Source: Hymenobacter actinosclerus
Lineage (GTDB): Bacteria; Bacteroidota; Bacteroidia; Cytophagales; Hymenobacteraceae
Assembly (NCBI RefSeq): GCF_900111515.1
Contig: NZ_FOHS01000002.1
Span: forward strand, 1,054,001 to 1,118,000
Reading direction: 5' to 3'
Length of the DNA stretch: 64,000 nucleotides
Position numbers and translations under genes: made by a program. Of the stretch, positions 52,146-60,315 are shown piece after piece (position 1 is the first letter of the stretch; each line of letters begins with the position of its first letter). Under the pieces are notes generated by a model. It was not told the DNA's origin and made no database searches. It worked only from the letters and a program-made list of their open reading frames with translations.

Positions 52146-53303
52146 ATGGACCGCTCTACCTCGCCGGCCTCGCGGCGGCAGTTTCTGCGCCGGGCCGGAC
52201 TGGGCACGGCCCTGGCCGCGGTGGTCGGTCCGGCCGCCGCCTTCCCCCTCTCCTCAACCGAACCAGCTATGCAGCACGCCGACCAGAAGAAAATTGGCTT
52301 TGCCATCGTGGGCCTGGGCAAATTTGCCACCGAGCAGATGATGCCTGCCTTCAAGGAAACCAGGCACGCCCGCATCGTGGCCCTGGTCAGCGGCTCGCCC
52401 GACAAGGCCGCCCGCCTGGCCCGCGAGTACGACGTCGAGGCCAGGAACATCTATACCTACCAGAACTTCGATACCATTCGCGACAACCCCGAGGTGGACG
52501 TGGTGTACGTGGTGCTGCCGCCCGCCCTGCACGCCGAGTACACCGAGCGGGCGGCCCGGGCCGGCAAGCACGTGCTCAGCGAAAAGCCCATGGCTCCCAC
52601 CGTGGCCGAGTGCCAGCGCATGATTGCCGCCTGCCAGCAGGCCGGCAAGAAGCTCATGATTGCCTACCGCGCCCAGTACGAGCCCTTCAACCTGGAGGCT
52701 ATTGCCCGCATCCGCCGCGGCGAGCTGGGCAAGCTGCTGCAAATCACGGCCGACCACGGCCGCATCGTAGACCCGGTGGGCGACAAGGCCGATACCTGGC
52801 GCGTGGTGCGGAAAATGGCCGGCGGCGGCTCGCTCATGGACATCGGCATTTACTCGCTCAACGCCGCCCGCTACCTCACCGGCGAGGAGCCCACCGAGGT
52901 TACAGCCCAGGAGATGACCGATAAATCGGACCCGCGCTTCAAAGAAGTCGAAGACCGGATTCATTTCACGCTGCGCTTCCCCGGCGGCACGCTGGCCACC
53001 TGCACCAGCGCCTACAGCATCCAGCAGGTCAAGCGGTTCCGGGCATTCGGCTCCCAGGCCTGGCTCGACCTCGACCCCGCTACCGACTACGACCGGCACC
53101 GCATGACCATTGGCGACAAGGACGGTCAGCACGAGCCCCCACTCAAGGAGGGCAACCAGTTCGCCGCCGAGCTCGACCACATGGCCGAGTGCGTGCTCCA
53201 GAACAAAACGCCCAAAACACCCGGCGAAGAGGGCCTGCGCGACATCCGCCTCATCCAGGCCATTTACGAAGCTGCCCGTACCGGTAAAGCGGTAAAGGTG
53301 TAG
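52146..53303 (+). CDS. Tat-exported Gfo/Idh/MocA oxidoreductase
   Basis: A 385-residue oxidoreductase related to glucose-fructose oxidoreductase. The N-terminus has a Tat signal, SRRQFLRRAGLGTALAAVVG, so it is exported folded with its cofactor. The Rossmann domain starts IGFAIVGLGKFATEQMMPAF; SEKPMAPTVAECQRM carries the EKP catalytic Lys; the C-terminal domain has GGGSLMDIGIYSLNAARYL. FGSQAWLDLDPATDYD is typical of the group. Sugar or sugar-derived substrate is likely. It is separate from the cytosolic paralogue at 23900. A palindromic repeat follows. Confidence 0.92.
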   Translation: MDRSTSPASRRQFLRRAGLGTALAAVVGPAAAFPLSSTEPAMQHADQKKIGFAIVGLGKFATEQMMPAFKETRHARIVALVSGSPDKAARLAREYDVEARNIYTYQNFDTIRDNPEVDVVYVVLPPALHAEYTERAARAGKHVLSEKPMAPTVAECQRMIAACQQAGKKLMIAYRAQYEPFNLEAIARIRRGELGKLLQITADHGRIVDPVGDKADTWRVVRKMAGGGSLMDIGIYSLNAARYLTGEEPTEVTAQEMTDKSDPRFKEVEDRIHFTLRFPGGTLATCTSAYSIQQVKRFRAFGSQAWLDLDPATDYDRHRMTIGDKDGQHEPPLKEGNQFAAELDHMAECVLQNKTPKTPGEEGLRDIRLIQAIYEAARTGKAVKV

Positions 53304-53334
53304 TTGACAGGAGTTAGAGTCTGATTGAGTCGAG

Positions 53335-53451
53335 TGTCATTCTGAGCATGTGGCGTATCAAAACAGGGACGAAGAATCTCGCGTGCCACAGTAATTCCTT
53401 ACGACAGGATTACTGTGGCACGCGAGATTCTTCGCGCTGCTCAGAATGACA
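53335..53451. repeat. Inverted repeat, CATTCTGAGC family, with interrupted left arm
   Basis: The left arm (53335-53395) and right arm (53409-53451) pair over TGTCATTCTGAGC... and ...GAATCTCGCGTGCCACAGTAAT, but the left arm contains about 18 extra bases (around ATGTGGCGTATCAAAACAGG) replacing AGCG. The loop is only 13 bases. It separates the convergent Tat oxidoreductase and TonB receptor genes. Confidence 0.9.
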
Positions 53452-53484
53452 GTTATTTCAACCCTGTCCTACAGACTATATTAA

Positions 53485-55638
53485 TCACCACTTCACGGCC
53501 AGCCCGGCGTACCAGTTGCGGGCGGTAGCGGGCTGGAAATAGCGGCCGCCGAAAGCGTTGAGGTCGTTGCCCAGCGCGTAGCGGCGGTTGCCCAGGTTCT
53601 CGCCGCCGCCAAACACATCCAGCGCCAGCGGACCAAGCTGGCCGCGCCAGCCGCCGCGGCTGCCGAAGGTCCAGTAGCCGGCGGCGTAGGCCGTGTTGGC
53701 GTCGTTGAGGGGCAGCCGGGCCTGGTGGTTGACGGTGGGGCTGAGGTAGAAGCCATGCCGCTCGCTGAAATCGAGGCCGGCCGTGAGGGTGTGGGGGGCG
53801 GTGCCGGTGAGGCGGTTGCCGCTGTAGTCCTTCCCTCCCGTTTCGTAGCTCCCGAAGCGGTAATGGTTGTAAGCGTAGCTCACGAAGGCCCGCAGACCTA
53901 CCGACAATCCGGCTCCGGTCCCGCTCCCACTCGCCCGCCCGCCTAGGCTTGCAGCCTGCGGCTTGTAGCTTGCGGCTCCCAACTGCCACAGCCAGCCGCT
54001 CACGGCCACCTCGGCCCCGCGCTGGCGGGTGGTGCCGGCGTTCAGGAAGAGCTGGGTACCCAGGTCGGTGGTGCGGGTGGTGATTGTCTGGCGCAGGCGC
54101 TGGTCGTAGAGGGCTACATCATAACTGAGGCGTTGCTGCCAGAACTTTCCACGGGCGCCCAGCTCGAAGCTGGTGGCCCGCTCGGCTTGCAGGGCCTGGT
54201 TGATGGAGCCGTCGGAGGGCCGGATTTCCTCCTCGGTGGGCGGCGAAAAGCCCGTGCTCACGCTGCCGTACACCGCCAGCCCCGGCCCAAACTCGCGCAG
54301 CAGCGCCACCCTGGGCGACACCTGGGGCCGGAAGTCGCGGCTCAGCTCGTAGCCGTCGGGGTTAGTGGCCGCGTCGGAAAGGCGGCTGATGCGGTAGCGC
54401 AGGCGGTTGTAGCTAGCGCCCACGGTGAGCAGCAGCTCGGCGGGCAGTTCGTAGTCGGCCTGGGCGAAGGCAAAGCCGGTGAGGGTGCGGATTTCGTCGT
54501 CGTAGCGTAGCGGGCCGGGCTGGCCGGCGCGGTTCTGGTAGCTGCGGGCACTCTTGAAACCCGTCTGGCCCTCGGCGCCGGCTTGCACACGCAGGGTGCG
54601 GCCGGCCAGGGCCGTGCGGTAGCTGAGCACCGTGCGCCCGCCCCCGCCCAGCAGCGTGTTGCGCTCGAAATCAATCAGGTAGGGCGTGTTGATGCGGCTG
54701 CCGCTCAGGTAAAGCGTGGAGCGCAAACTCAGCCGCTCGGCGAAGCGGGCTTCGTGGGTGGCTCCGAGCAGGGCGGCGCGGGCGGCATAGTAAGTGCGCT
54801 GGGCCACAGTTCCGGGCGCAGTGGCCGTTCCCGGCCGCGCCTGGCGCGGGTCGGCCTCGAACTGGGCCCGTGTGAGGCCGCCGGGCAGCTGGTAATCAAT
54901 GTCGGTGTAGAGCGCGTGCATGCTTACCGTCTGGCGGCCAGTAGGCTGCCACTCGCCGTCGAGCGTGAATACGTCGCGGCGCAGGGCACTTTGCTGGCGG
55001 TAGCCGTCGAGGGTCTGGCGGGCATAGGCGGCGCGCAGGTAACCGGTGGTGCTGGCCGTTTCGAAAGCCGCCGTGGTGCGCCGCAGCCCGTAACTGCCGG
55101 CCGTAAAGCCCGCTGATACGTGCGCACCGGGGGCAGTGGGGCGGCGGCCACTTAGTAGCACGGCCCCGCCGGTGCCGGCCCCATACACGCTGGCGGCCGG
55201 GCCCTTCAGCACTTCCAGCCCGCCCAGCAAACTGGGGTCGAGCAGATTGAGGGGCGTGCTGCCGCTGGCTTCGGTGAACGGCAGGCCCTGGTAGTACACC
55301 TTGGTGTTGCGCACCCCGAAGGGCGAGCGGAGCGTGCTGCCCCGCACGCTGAGCCGATAGCTGGCGGTGGCCCGCTCTTCCAGCCGTACGCCCGGCAGCG
55401 TGTTTACGGCCTGGGTGAGGGCGTTATCAGGAAACCGCTCAAAATCGGCGCGGCTCAGCACGCCTACGGCGGCGGCGGTGCGGCGCAACGGCAACTGCTG
55501 GCCGTAGCCGGCCACGGTGGCTTCGGGCAGGGCTACCGTGCGGGCGGAATCGGGCGGGGCGGCGGCGGGCGTTGGGGCGGTTTGGGCCAGCGCCGGCAGG
55601 GGCAGTAGCAGCAGCGTGGCGGGTAAGCGGTAAGGCAT
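53485..55638 (-). CDS. TonB-dependent outer-membrane receptor
   Basis: A 717-residue TonB-dependent receptor. The ATG at 55638 (MPYRLPATLLLLPLPALAQ) starts the signal peptide. The plug domain covers about residues 40-160: LPEATVAGYGQQLPLRRTA, ALTQAVNTLPGVRLEE, SVRGSTLRSPFGVRNTKVYYQGLPFTEASG, VLKGPAASVYGAGTGGAVLL. The barrel ends with WYAGLAVKW, a C-terminal aromatic. No CarboxypepD-like or SusD partner is adjacent, so siderophore or vitamin uptake is more likely than glycan uptake. Within the barrel (about residue 555-570) the peptide GAASYKPQAASLG is encoded by a heptamer repeat (53947-53981), an apparent in-frame insertion in a surface loop. Confidence 0.93.
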   Translation of the reverse strand: MPYRLPATLLLLPLPALAQTAPTPAAAPPDSARTVALPEATVAGYGQQLPLRRTAAAVGVLSRADFERFPDNALTQAVNTLPGVRLEERATASYRLSVRGSTLRSPFGVRNTKVYYQGLPFTEASGSTPLNLLDPSLLGGLEVLKGPAASVYGAGTGGAVLLSGRRPTAPGAHVSAGFTAGSYGLRRTTAAFETASTTGYLRAAYARQTLDGYRQQSALRRDVFTLDGEWQPTGRQTVSMHALYTDIDYQLPGGLTRAQFEADPRQARPGTATAPGTVAQRTYYAARAALLGATHEARFAERLSLRSTLYLSGSRINTPYLIDFERNTLLGGGGRTVLSYRTALAGRTLRVQAGAEGQTGFKSARSYQNRAGQPGPLRYDDEIRTLTGFAFAQADYELPAELLLTVGASYNRLRYRISRLSDAATNPDGYELSRDFRPQVSPRVALLREFGPGLAVYGSVSTGFSPPTEEEIRPSDGSINQALQAERATSFELGARGKFWQQRLSYDVALYDQRLRQTITTRTTDLGTQLFLNAGTTRQRGAEVAVSGWLWQLGAASYKPQAASLGGRASGSGTGAGLSVGLRAFVSYAYNHYRFGSYETGGKDYSGNRLTGTAPHTLTAGLDFSERHGFYLSPTVNHQARLPLNDANTAYAAGYWTFGSRGGWRGQLGPLALDVFGGGENLGNRRYALGNDLNAFGGRYFQPATARNWYAGLAVKW
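53947..53981. repeat. Heptamer array inside the TonB receptor CDS
   Basis: Five 7-base units: GCTTGCA, GCCTGCG, GCTTGTA, GCTTGCG, GCTCCCA. The same unit family lies in 15964-16037, 12651-12675 and 60471-60501. Thirty-five bases would shift the frame unless flanks added one base, so the surviving gene frame must have been restored or the flanks include one more base. Encoded on the minus strand as part of a surface loop. Confidence 0.75.
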
Positions 55639-55693
55639 CAAAGAGGAAACAGGTAGGTCAGGGTCCCTGCTAACCCTGAATTCAGGTTTTGAG

Positions 55694-56476
55694 TTGAGGT
55701 TGCAGACAGCTTATGTCGGAAACGGGTTATCTTCCGTTGATTATTCTTTCATTCTGTACGTGCTACCCGTGTTCCTGCTACCCCTTCCCCGCCGTCACCG
55801 CCGCCACCTGCTGCTGCCCCCGAGCCTGCTGGCACTGGCGTGGCTGCTGTGGCTGGGCTGCGTGGCGCTGCCGCAGATGTGGGGGATGCAGCCTCATTAT
55901 GTGATAGAAGTGAATTTTCCCCCTTTAAAACCTGACCCTAATGTACCCGCTGACTATTATAAAGGCGACTATTTTCTCCCTTACTCGTCCCCAGCTACAA
56001 TAGCAGCCTTCCGTCCCTGGCAAACTTTCGCGGTAACGGGCAATCTATTTGAAGATTACTTCGCCTTGCATGGTGCTCAAGCTGTTTTTCGCCGCCTGGA
56101 AGCCGACCCCAACCACAACCGGGGCCTGCGAGTACAGCTTGGCCAACATGCTAGTTATTCCAGTCTAGTTCAGTTATTGGATTGGTGCAATATGTACAAT
56201 ATGAGGAGGTACTGGGTTGACATCCGGCATGAGCCTTATGCTCTGTATGTATTCACTTCCAAGCCCAAACAGATAGATAAAAAGTTTTCTGATTTATATA
56301 ATCTGGTAATGTGCAACAACGTAGTGGAGTTTGGCAGTGAGCACAACTCCACGTCTTGGCTGGAAAGTAAGTTAGTTCAACTATGGACTCACGACTGGCG
56401 CAACTCCACGCTGCTGTTGCTTCTGCTCGGCGCCGTGTCCGCCTACCGGCTCGGGCGGGGCTGGCGAGGTAACTAG
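55694..56476 (+). CDS. Hypothetical membrane protein (start uncertain)
   Basis: Up to 260 residues from the TTG at 55694, but a GTG at 55763 (MLPVFLLPLPRRHRRHLLL) may be the real start; no ATG is available in the early region. The N-terminal part has a basic RRHRRH stretch and hydrophobic PPSLLALAWLLWLGCVALPQMW. The middle is AT-rich and polar (DWCNMYNMRRYWVDIRHEPYALYVFTSKPK), and a C-terminal hydrophobic segment (NSTLLLLLLGAVSAYRLG) follows, giving one domain between two membrane helices. The N-terminal look recalls ExbD-type proteins but the rest does not fit convincingly. Codon use is mixed: GC-rich ends and AT-rich middle. Confidence 0.68.
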   Translation: MRLQTAYVGNGLSSVDYSFILYVLPVFLLPLPRRHRRHLLLPPSLLALAWLLWLGCVALPQMWGMQPHYVIEVNFPPLKPDPNVPADYYKGDYFLPYSSPATIAAFRPWQTFAVTGNLFEDYFALHGAQAVFRRLEADPNHNRGLRVQLGQHASYSSLVQLLDWCNMYNMRRYWVDIRHEPYALYVFTSKPKQIDKKFSDLYNLVMCNNVVEFGSEHNSTSWLESKLVQLWTHDWRNSTLLLLLLGAVSAYRLGRGWRGN

Positions 56477-56481
56477 AGCAG

Positions 56482-57510
56482 CTACCGTTGCGGGGCCGTT
56501 ACGCCCTGGGCCTGCGTTTGGATGCGGCACAGAAACGAGCCGGCCGTGAGGTAGAGCGTGCGGCCCCCGTCGTCGCCCCAGGCGCAGTTGGTCACGGTTT
56601 CGCCGGGGTCGAGGGTGCCCAGCAGCTGGCCGGTGGGCGAGAGGATGGAAAGGCCGCCCGGCCCGGCCGCGTACACGTTGCCGGCCTGGTCGACTTTGAG
56701 GCCGTCGGGTACCTCGCCGAAGCGCACTTTGGGCAGCGTGGCCATGTCGAAGAACACGCGGCCGTTGCGCAGCCGGCCGTTGGGGCGCACGTCGTAGCGC
56801 ATAATGACCGGGCGTAGCGAGTCGGCGTTGGAGACGTAGAGCGTGCGGCCGTCAGCGGTAAAGGCCAGTCCGTTGGGCCGCGAGAGGTCAGTTATTTCCT
56901 GGCTGACTTTGCCCCGGGCATCGCGCCGGTACACGCCGCTTAGGGGCAGCTCGCGGCGGGGGTCTTGCTCCTGCTCGGGCAGGCCGAAGGGCGGGTCGGT
57001 GAAGTAAATGGCGCCGTTACTGGGGTGGGCTACTACGTCGTTGGGGCTGTTGTAGCGCCGGCCTTCGAAGTTATCGGTGAGGGTGAGCAGGCCGCTTTTC
57101 TGGGCCAGGGGCAGCCGGGCCACGCGCCGGTCGCCGTGCTGGCAGAGCAGCAGGTTGCCGCGGCCGTCGAGGGCCAGGCCGTTGGTACCGGGCTCCTCGC
57201 CGTAGGGCAGGCGGCCGGTGTAGCCCGTATTTTCCAGGAACTTCGACAAGCCGCTGGGTTCCGACCACCGGTAAATAGTGCGCGTCCTGGGGTCCGAAAA
57301 AAGCAGCATGCTGCTGTCGGCCACCCACAGCGGGCCTTCGAGGTGGGTGAAACCCGAGCCTACTATTTCCAGCCGCGCATTGGGGCTCAGAATTTGGTCG
57401 AGGGCGGGGGCGTGGCGTAGCACGCGGCCTTTGGTGAGCCTGGGGGCGGTTTGGGCCGTGGCTGGCAGCAGCGGCAGGGCCAGCAGTAGAACAAAGGAAA
57501 GCAGGCGCAT
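56482..57510 (-). CDS. SMP-30/gluconolactonase family secreted propeller
   Basis: A 342-residue exported protein with signal peptide MRLLSFVLLLALPLLPATAQ and a six-bladed propeller. Metal-ligand motifs are THLEGPLWVADS (Glu about 58), YNSPNDVVAHP (Asn), RPNGLAFTADG (Asn) and VSNADS (Asp), the SMP-30/gluconolactonase set, so lactonase activity is plausible. The start faces the divergent royal-jelly-type gene. A role in sugar lactone hydrolysis is inferred. Confidence 0.92.
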   Translation of the reverse strand: MRLLSFVLLLALPLLPATAQTAPRLTKGRVLRHAPALDQILSPNARLEIVGSGFTHLEGPLWVADSSMLLFSDPRTRTIYRWSEPSGLSKFLENTGYTGRLPYGEEPGTNGLALDGRGNLLLCQHGDRRVARLPLAQKSGLLTLTDNFEGRRYNSPNDVVAHPSNGAIYFTDPPFGLPEQEQDPRRELPLSGVYRRDARGKVSQEITDLSRPNGLAFTADGRTLYVSNADSLRPVIMRYDVRPNGRLRNGRVFFDMATLPKVRFGEVPDGLKVDQAGNVYAAGPGGLSILSPTGQLLGTLDPGETVTNCAWGDDGGRTLYLTAGSFLCRIQTQAQGVTAPQR

Positions 57511-57691
57511 GCAGAAGTAAGAAGAGCGGTGGAAGGGAGTGGGGAGCTTTTCCCTACCCAGCCCACCGACGGAAGGTTGCGCCCCGCGGCGACGATTAAC
57601 CCGGCCCCGACCGCCGCCGTAGGACGTTTACGCGGCCACCATGTAGCCAGCGGGCCACACCGCACTGGCTTTTCGTGCCGCGCTTTCCCTG

Positions 57692-58789
57692 ATGAAACTA
57701 CCGCTCCTTTTTCTGCTGCTGCTCGCCATGACTACCCTCTCCACCAGCGCCCAAACGGCCGGTACCCCCGTGCTCGAAGTAGCCGAATTCGGCAAGCACC
57801 AGCCCATTGGCGTGGCCGTGTCGCAGCAGGGGCGCATCTTCGTCACGTTTCCTAAAACGAAAACCAACTACGACTACGGCCTCACGGAAATCGTGAACGG
57901 GCAGCGCATCCCCTACCCCAACGCCGAGTGGAACCAGTGGGACTCGTTGCAGGCGCGCACCCGTTTCGTGAGCGTGCAAACGGTTTTCGTCGACCAGCAG
58001 GACAACCTCTGGGTGCTCGACCCGGCCAATCCCGGCGACGGGGCCCCGCTGATTGCGGGCATCAAGCTGTTGAAAATCAACCTGAAAACAAACCAGGTGG
58101 AGCGCATTTACCGCTTCGAGGACATCCCCCGCGAGCGAAGCGGCCTTAACGACATGCGCATTGATACGCGCCGGCAGGTGGCCTACCTCTCCGACCCCAA
58201 GCTGGCCGCCATTGTGGTCCTGGACCTGCAAACCGGCAAAAGCCGCCTGCTGTTGCAGGGCGATAAATCGACGAAGGCCGCGCCGGGCTTCGTGCTGCGC
58301 ATCGACGGCCGCGAGGTGAAGGACGAGGACGGCAAGGCCTTCAGCAGCAACGTAAACGGCATTGCCCTGACCCACGATTTTGAGTTATTATACTTCCGGG
58401 CCATCAACCAGACCAAGCTTTACCGCATCAAAACCGAGTATTTGCGCGATGCCAGTCTGAGCGCCCGGCAGGTGGCCGCCAAGGTGGAAGAGGTGGGCGA
58501 AACCGGCGTCTCGCACGGCATGCTGGCCGATGCGGCGGGCAACGTGTACCTCACCGACTCGCCCAACCACGCCGTGCGCCGCGTAACGCCCGCCGGCCAC
58601 TTCGAAACCGTGGCCCAGGACCCGCGCCTGCACTGGCCCGACACTTTTTCCATCGGCCCCGATGGCTACCTCTACCTCACGGCTGCCCAAATCAACCTGC
58701 TGCCCAAGTGGAACAACGGCCAGGACCGCGTGCAGTACCCGTTCCGGCTCTATAAGATGAAGCTGGGCGCCACGAAGACGACCAACTAA
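57692..58789 (+). CDS. Major royal jelly protein/yellow-family propeller
   Basis: A 365-residue exported protein with signal peptide MKLPLLFLLLLAMTTLSTSAQ and the MRJP/Yellow signature blocks: GVAVSQQGRIFVTFPK, YPNAEWNQWDS, VFVDQQDNLWVLDPANPGD, DIPRERSGLNDMRIDTRRQVAYLSD and FSSNVNGIALTHDFELLYFRAINQTKLYRI, HWPDTFSIGPDGYLYLTAAQIN. The animal proteins bind or modify dopa-type molecules; the bacterial role is unknown. Shares a 181-base divergent region with the SMP-30-like gene. The stop overlaps the next start (TAATG). Confidence 0.92.
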   Translation: MKLPLLFLLLLAMTTLSTSAQTAGTPVLEVAEFGKHQPIGVAVSQQGRIFVTFPKTKTNYDYGLTEIVNGQRIPYPNAEWNQWDSLQARTRFVSVQTVFVDQQDNLWVLDPANPGDGAPLIAGIKLLKINLKTNQVERIYRFEDIPRERSGLNDMRIDTRRQVAYLSDPKLAAIVVLDLQTGKSRLLLQGDKSTKAAPGFVLRIDGREVKDEDGKAFSSNVNGIALTHDFELLYFRAINQTKLYRIKTEYLRDASLSARQVAAKVEEVGETGVSHGMLADAAGNVYLTDSPNHAVRRVTPAGHFETVAQDPRLHWPDTFSIGPDGYLYLTAAQINLLPKWNNGQDRVQYPFRLYKMKLGATKTTN

Positions 58790-59340
58790 TGTTCGCCCCC
58801 GACCTGCGCAAGGCCCTGCTGGCACTGCCGGCCAAAGAAAAAGACCAGTTGCTTGTAAAGCTTGTGGCCAAAGACGCGGTGCTGGTCGAGCGGCTCACGT
58901 TCCGGCTGCTGGAGGGCGACGACGCGCTGGAAATCCGCCGCCAGGCCCTGCAACAGCAGGTCGATGACCCGGTGCGCGGCTTCCACCAGACGCCCAACGA
59001 CCTGCTGCACATCGTGCGGCAGCTCCAGCAGCGGCTGGCCTACCACGCCAAGGTGACGGGCGATACCCAGGGCGAAATCGAGCTGACGCTACGGCTGCTG
59101 ACCAACGTGCTGCGCGAGCAGCCCGCCGCCGTGGCCCGCCTGCACGGCCCCACCCAGCCCCTGCTCCAGCACCTGGCGCGCCGCACCCACGACGTGCTCA
59201 AACAGCTCGGCAAGCTCCACGAGGATTACCGCATCGAGTACGCTCCGGCCGTAAACGAACTGCTGGGGCTGCTTTACACCTCGGCCGCTGCGCCGCTGGC
59301 CCGCGAGCTGGGGCTGCCGGCAGTTTGGGGGGATGCGTGA
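58789..59340 (+). CDS. Helical hypothetical protein (183 aa)
   Basis: A 183-residue protein whose ATG overlaps the preceding stop by one base (TAATG), so translational coupling is likely. It is helical and rich in Leu, Gln, Arg, e.g. LLALPAKEKDQLLVKLVAKDAVLVERLTFRLLE and LQQRLAYHAKVTGDTQGEIE. No signal peptide or membrane segment. Such a helical, cytoplasmic product contrasts with its exported neighbour. I do not recognise the family. ATG at 58789 is the only reasonable start. Confidence 0.8.
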   Translation: MFAPDLRKALLALPAKEKDQLLVKLVAKDAVLVERLTFRLLEGDDALEIRRQALQQQVDDPVRGFHQTPNDLLHIVRQLQQRLAYHAKVTGDTQGEIELTLRLLTNVLREQPAAVARLHGPTQPLLQHLARRTHDVLKQLGKLHEDYRIEYAPAVNELLGLLYTSAAAPLARELGLPAVWGDA

Positions 59341-59425
59341 AAGCAACCCCGGGCGAAAAACCGCCGTTTCTTTAGCTGCGGCCGGCCTGCTGGTACGGTC
59401 GGGCTCCACTTTCTTTCCCCTGGCA

Positions 59426-59752
59426 ATGGCTACCGTTCCCAACCCCGACCATGTCCGCGTTCCGACGCATCTGAGCGCCGCCGATTTGCAGCACGCCCTC
59501 GACGAGCTGGATGTCAAAATCCAGACCCTGCACCGGCGGGCCCACGCCACGGTAGCCGGCTCTACGGCCACTTATCAGCAACACGCCGAGGCGCTCGAAG
59601 CCAAGCGCGCCCGCCTGCTCGCCAAGCTGCACCAGGCTACCACCACTTCGGCCGACACGAAGGCCACCGCTTCCGCGACTGAGCCGGGCGTGTGGGACGA
59701 AATCCGGCGCGGCGTAGACAACCTGCGGCAGGACCTGCGCGACTTGCTGTAG
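59426..59752 (+). CDS. Small coiled-coil-like hypothetical protein (108 aa)
   Basis: A 108-residue soluble protein beginning MATVPNPDHVRVPTHLSAAD at 59426; an in-frame upstream ATG (59333) overlaps the previous gene and adds a low-quality head, so it is less likely. Helices are ADLQHALDELDVKIQTLHRRA and TYQQHAEALEAKRARLLAKLH, with heptad-like leucines, followed by a Thr/Ala linker and RRGVDNLRQDLRDLL. It resembles small coiled-coil proteins of unknown function. The LytTR remnant begins nine bases past its stop. Confidence 0.75.
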   Translation: MATVPNPDHVRVPTHLSAADLQHALDELDVKIQTLHRRAHATVAGSTATYQQHAEALEAKRARLLAKLHQATTTSADTKATASATEPGVWDEIRRGVDNLRQDLRDLL

Positions 59753-59760
59753 CAGGCCGC

Positions 59761-59916
59761 CACCGCGCCAACCGCCAGCAGATCATCAACCTGAACTGGG
59801 TGGAAAGCATCGAGCCCTGGTTTAGCAACACGCTCAAAATCAGGCTGCGGGGCGGGCCCGAGGTGGAAGTATCGCGCCAGCAGTCGGGCCGGTTTCGGGA
59901 GCTGCTGAGTTTGTGA
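59761..59916 (+). pseudogene. Remnant of a LytTR-type DNA-binding domain
   Basis: In the frame starting HRANRQQIINLNWVES at 59761, about 51 codons before TGA at 59914 encode the second half of a LytTR domain: IINLNWVESIEPWF, LKIRLRGG, EVEVSRQQSGRFRELL. These match the C-terminal two strands and helix of LytTR domains that bind DNA in LytR/AgrA-type response regulators. The N-terminal half, the receiver domain and a proper start codon are absent, because the 59426 gene's end occupies the preceding sequence. It looks like a decayed response-regulator tail. Confidence 0.75.
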
Positions 59917-60063
59917 TGCTTGCGGGCAGCGGCTGGTATTATTCCGCGGCCGCTGTATCCTTTTGATGCGGGTTGGGGTACAAAGACTGAATAAGTAACT
60001 GAGCTGCTGCTGCAATTCGTAGTTGGCCGAGCGGTTACCACCCGTCATTTAGCCCCGTTTATT

Positions 60064-60315
60064 ATGAAACTTACGTTACTCTTTTCTGCTCTGGGCCTGT
60101 TACTCGTGGGCACCAGCGCCTGTTCCAGCGGAGACGCAGCCCTGGAGCGCCCGACCCGTTTCAGCAACACCTCCGTCAAGCGTTCCAACGACAAGTCGCG
60201 CTCCTACAAAAACCGCAGCCCAATCGGTCTGGGCATCGATTTGAACGCCAAGGACCCCCAGAAATTCCGGATGGTAGACGCGCCCAAAAAGTACAAGTAC
60301 AAGAAGGCTCGTTAG
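60064..60315 (+). CDS. Small basic lipoprotein (83 aa)
   Basis: An 83-residue lipoprotein with signal MKLTLLFSALGLLLVGTSAC; GTSAC is a lipobox-like site (Cys about 20). The mature part is short and strongly basic (VKRSNDKSRSYKNRSPIG, APKKYKYKKAR), and could bind anionic surfaces. The TAG stop (60313-60315) shares its last two bases with the first AGCTGCA unit of the composite repeat. Function unknown. Confidence 0.82.
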   Translation: MKLTLLFSALGLLLVGTSACSSGDAALERPTRFSNTSVKRSNDKSRSYKNRSPIGLGIDLNAKDPQKFRMVDAPKKYKYKKAR

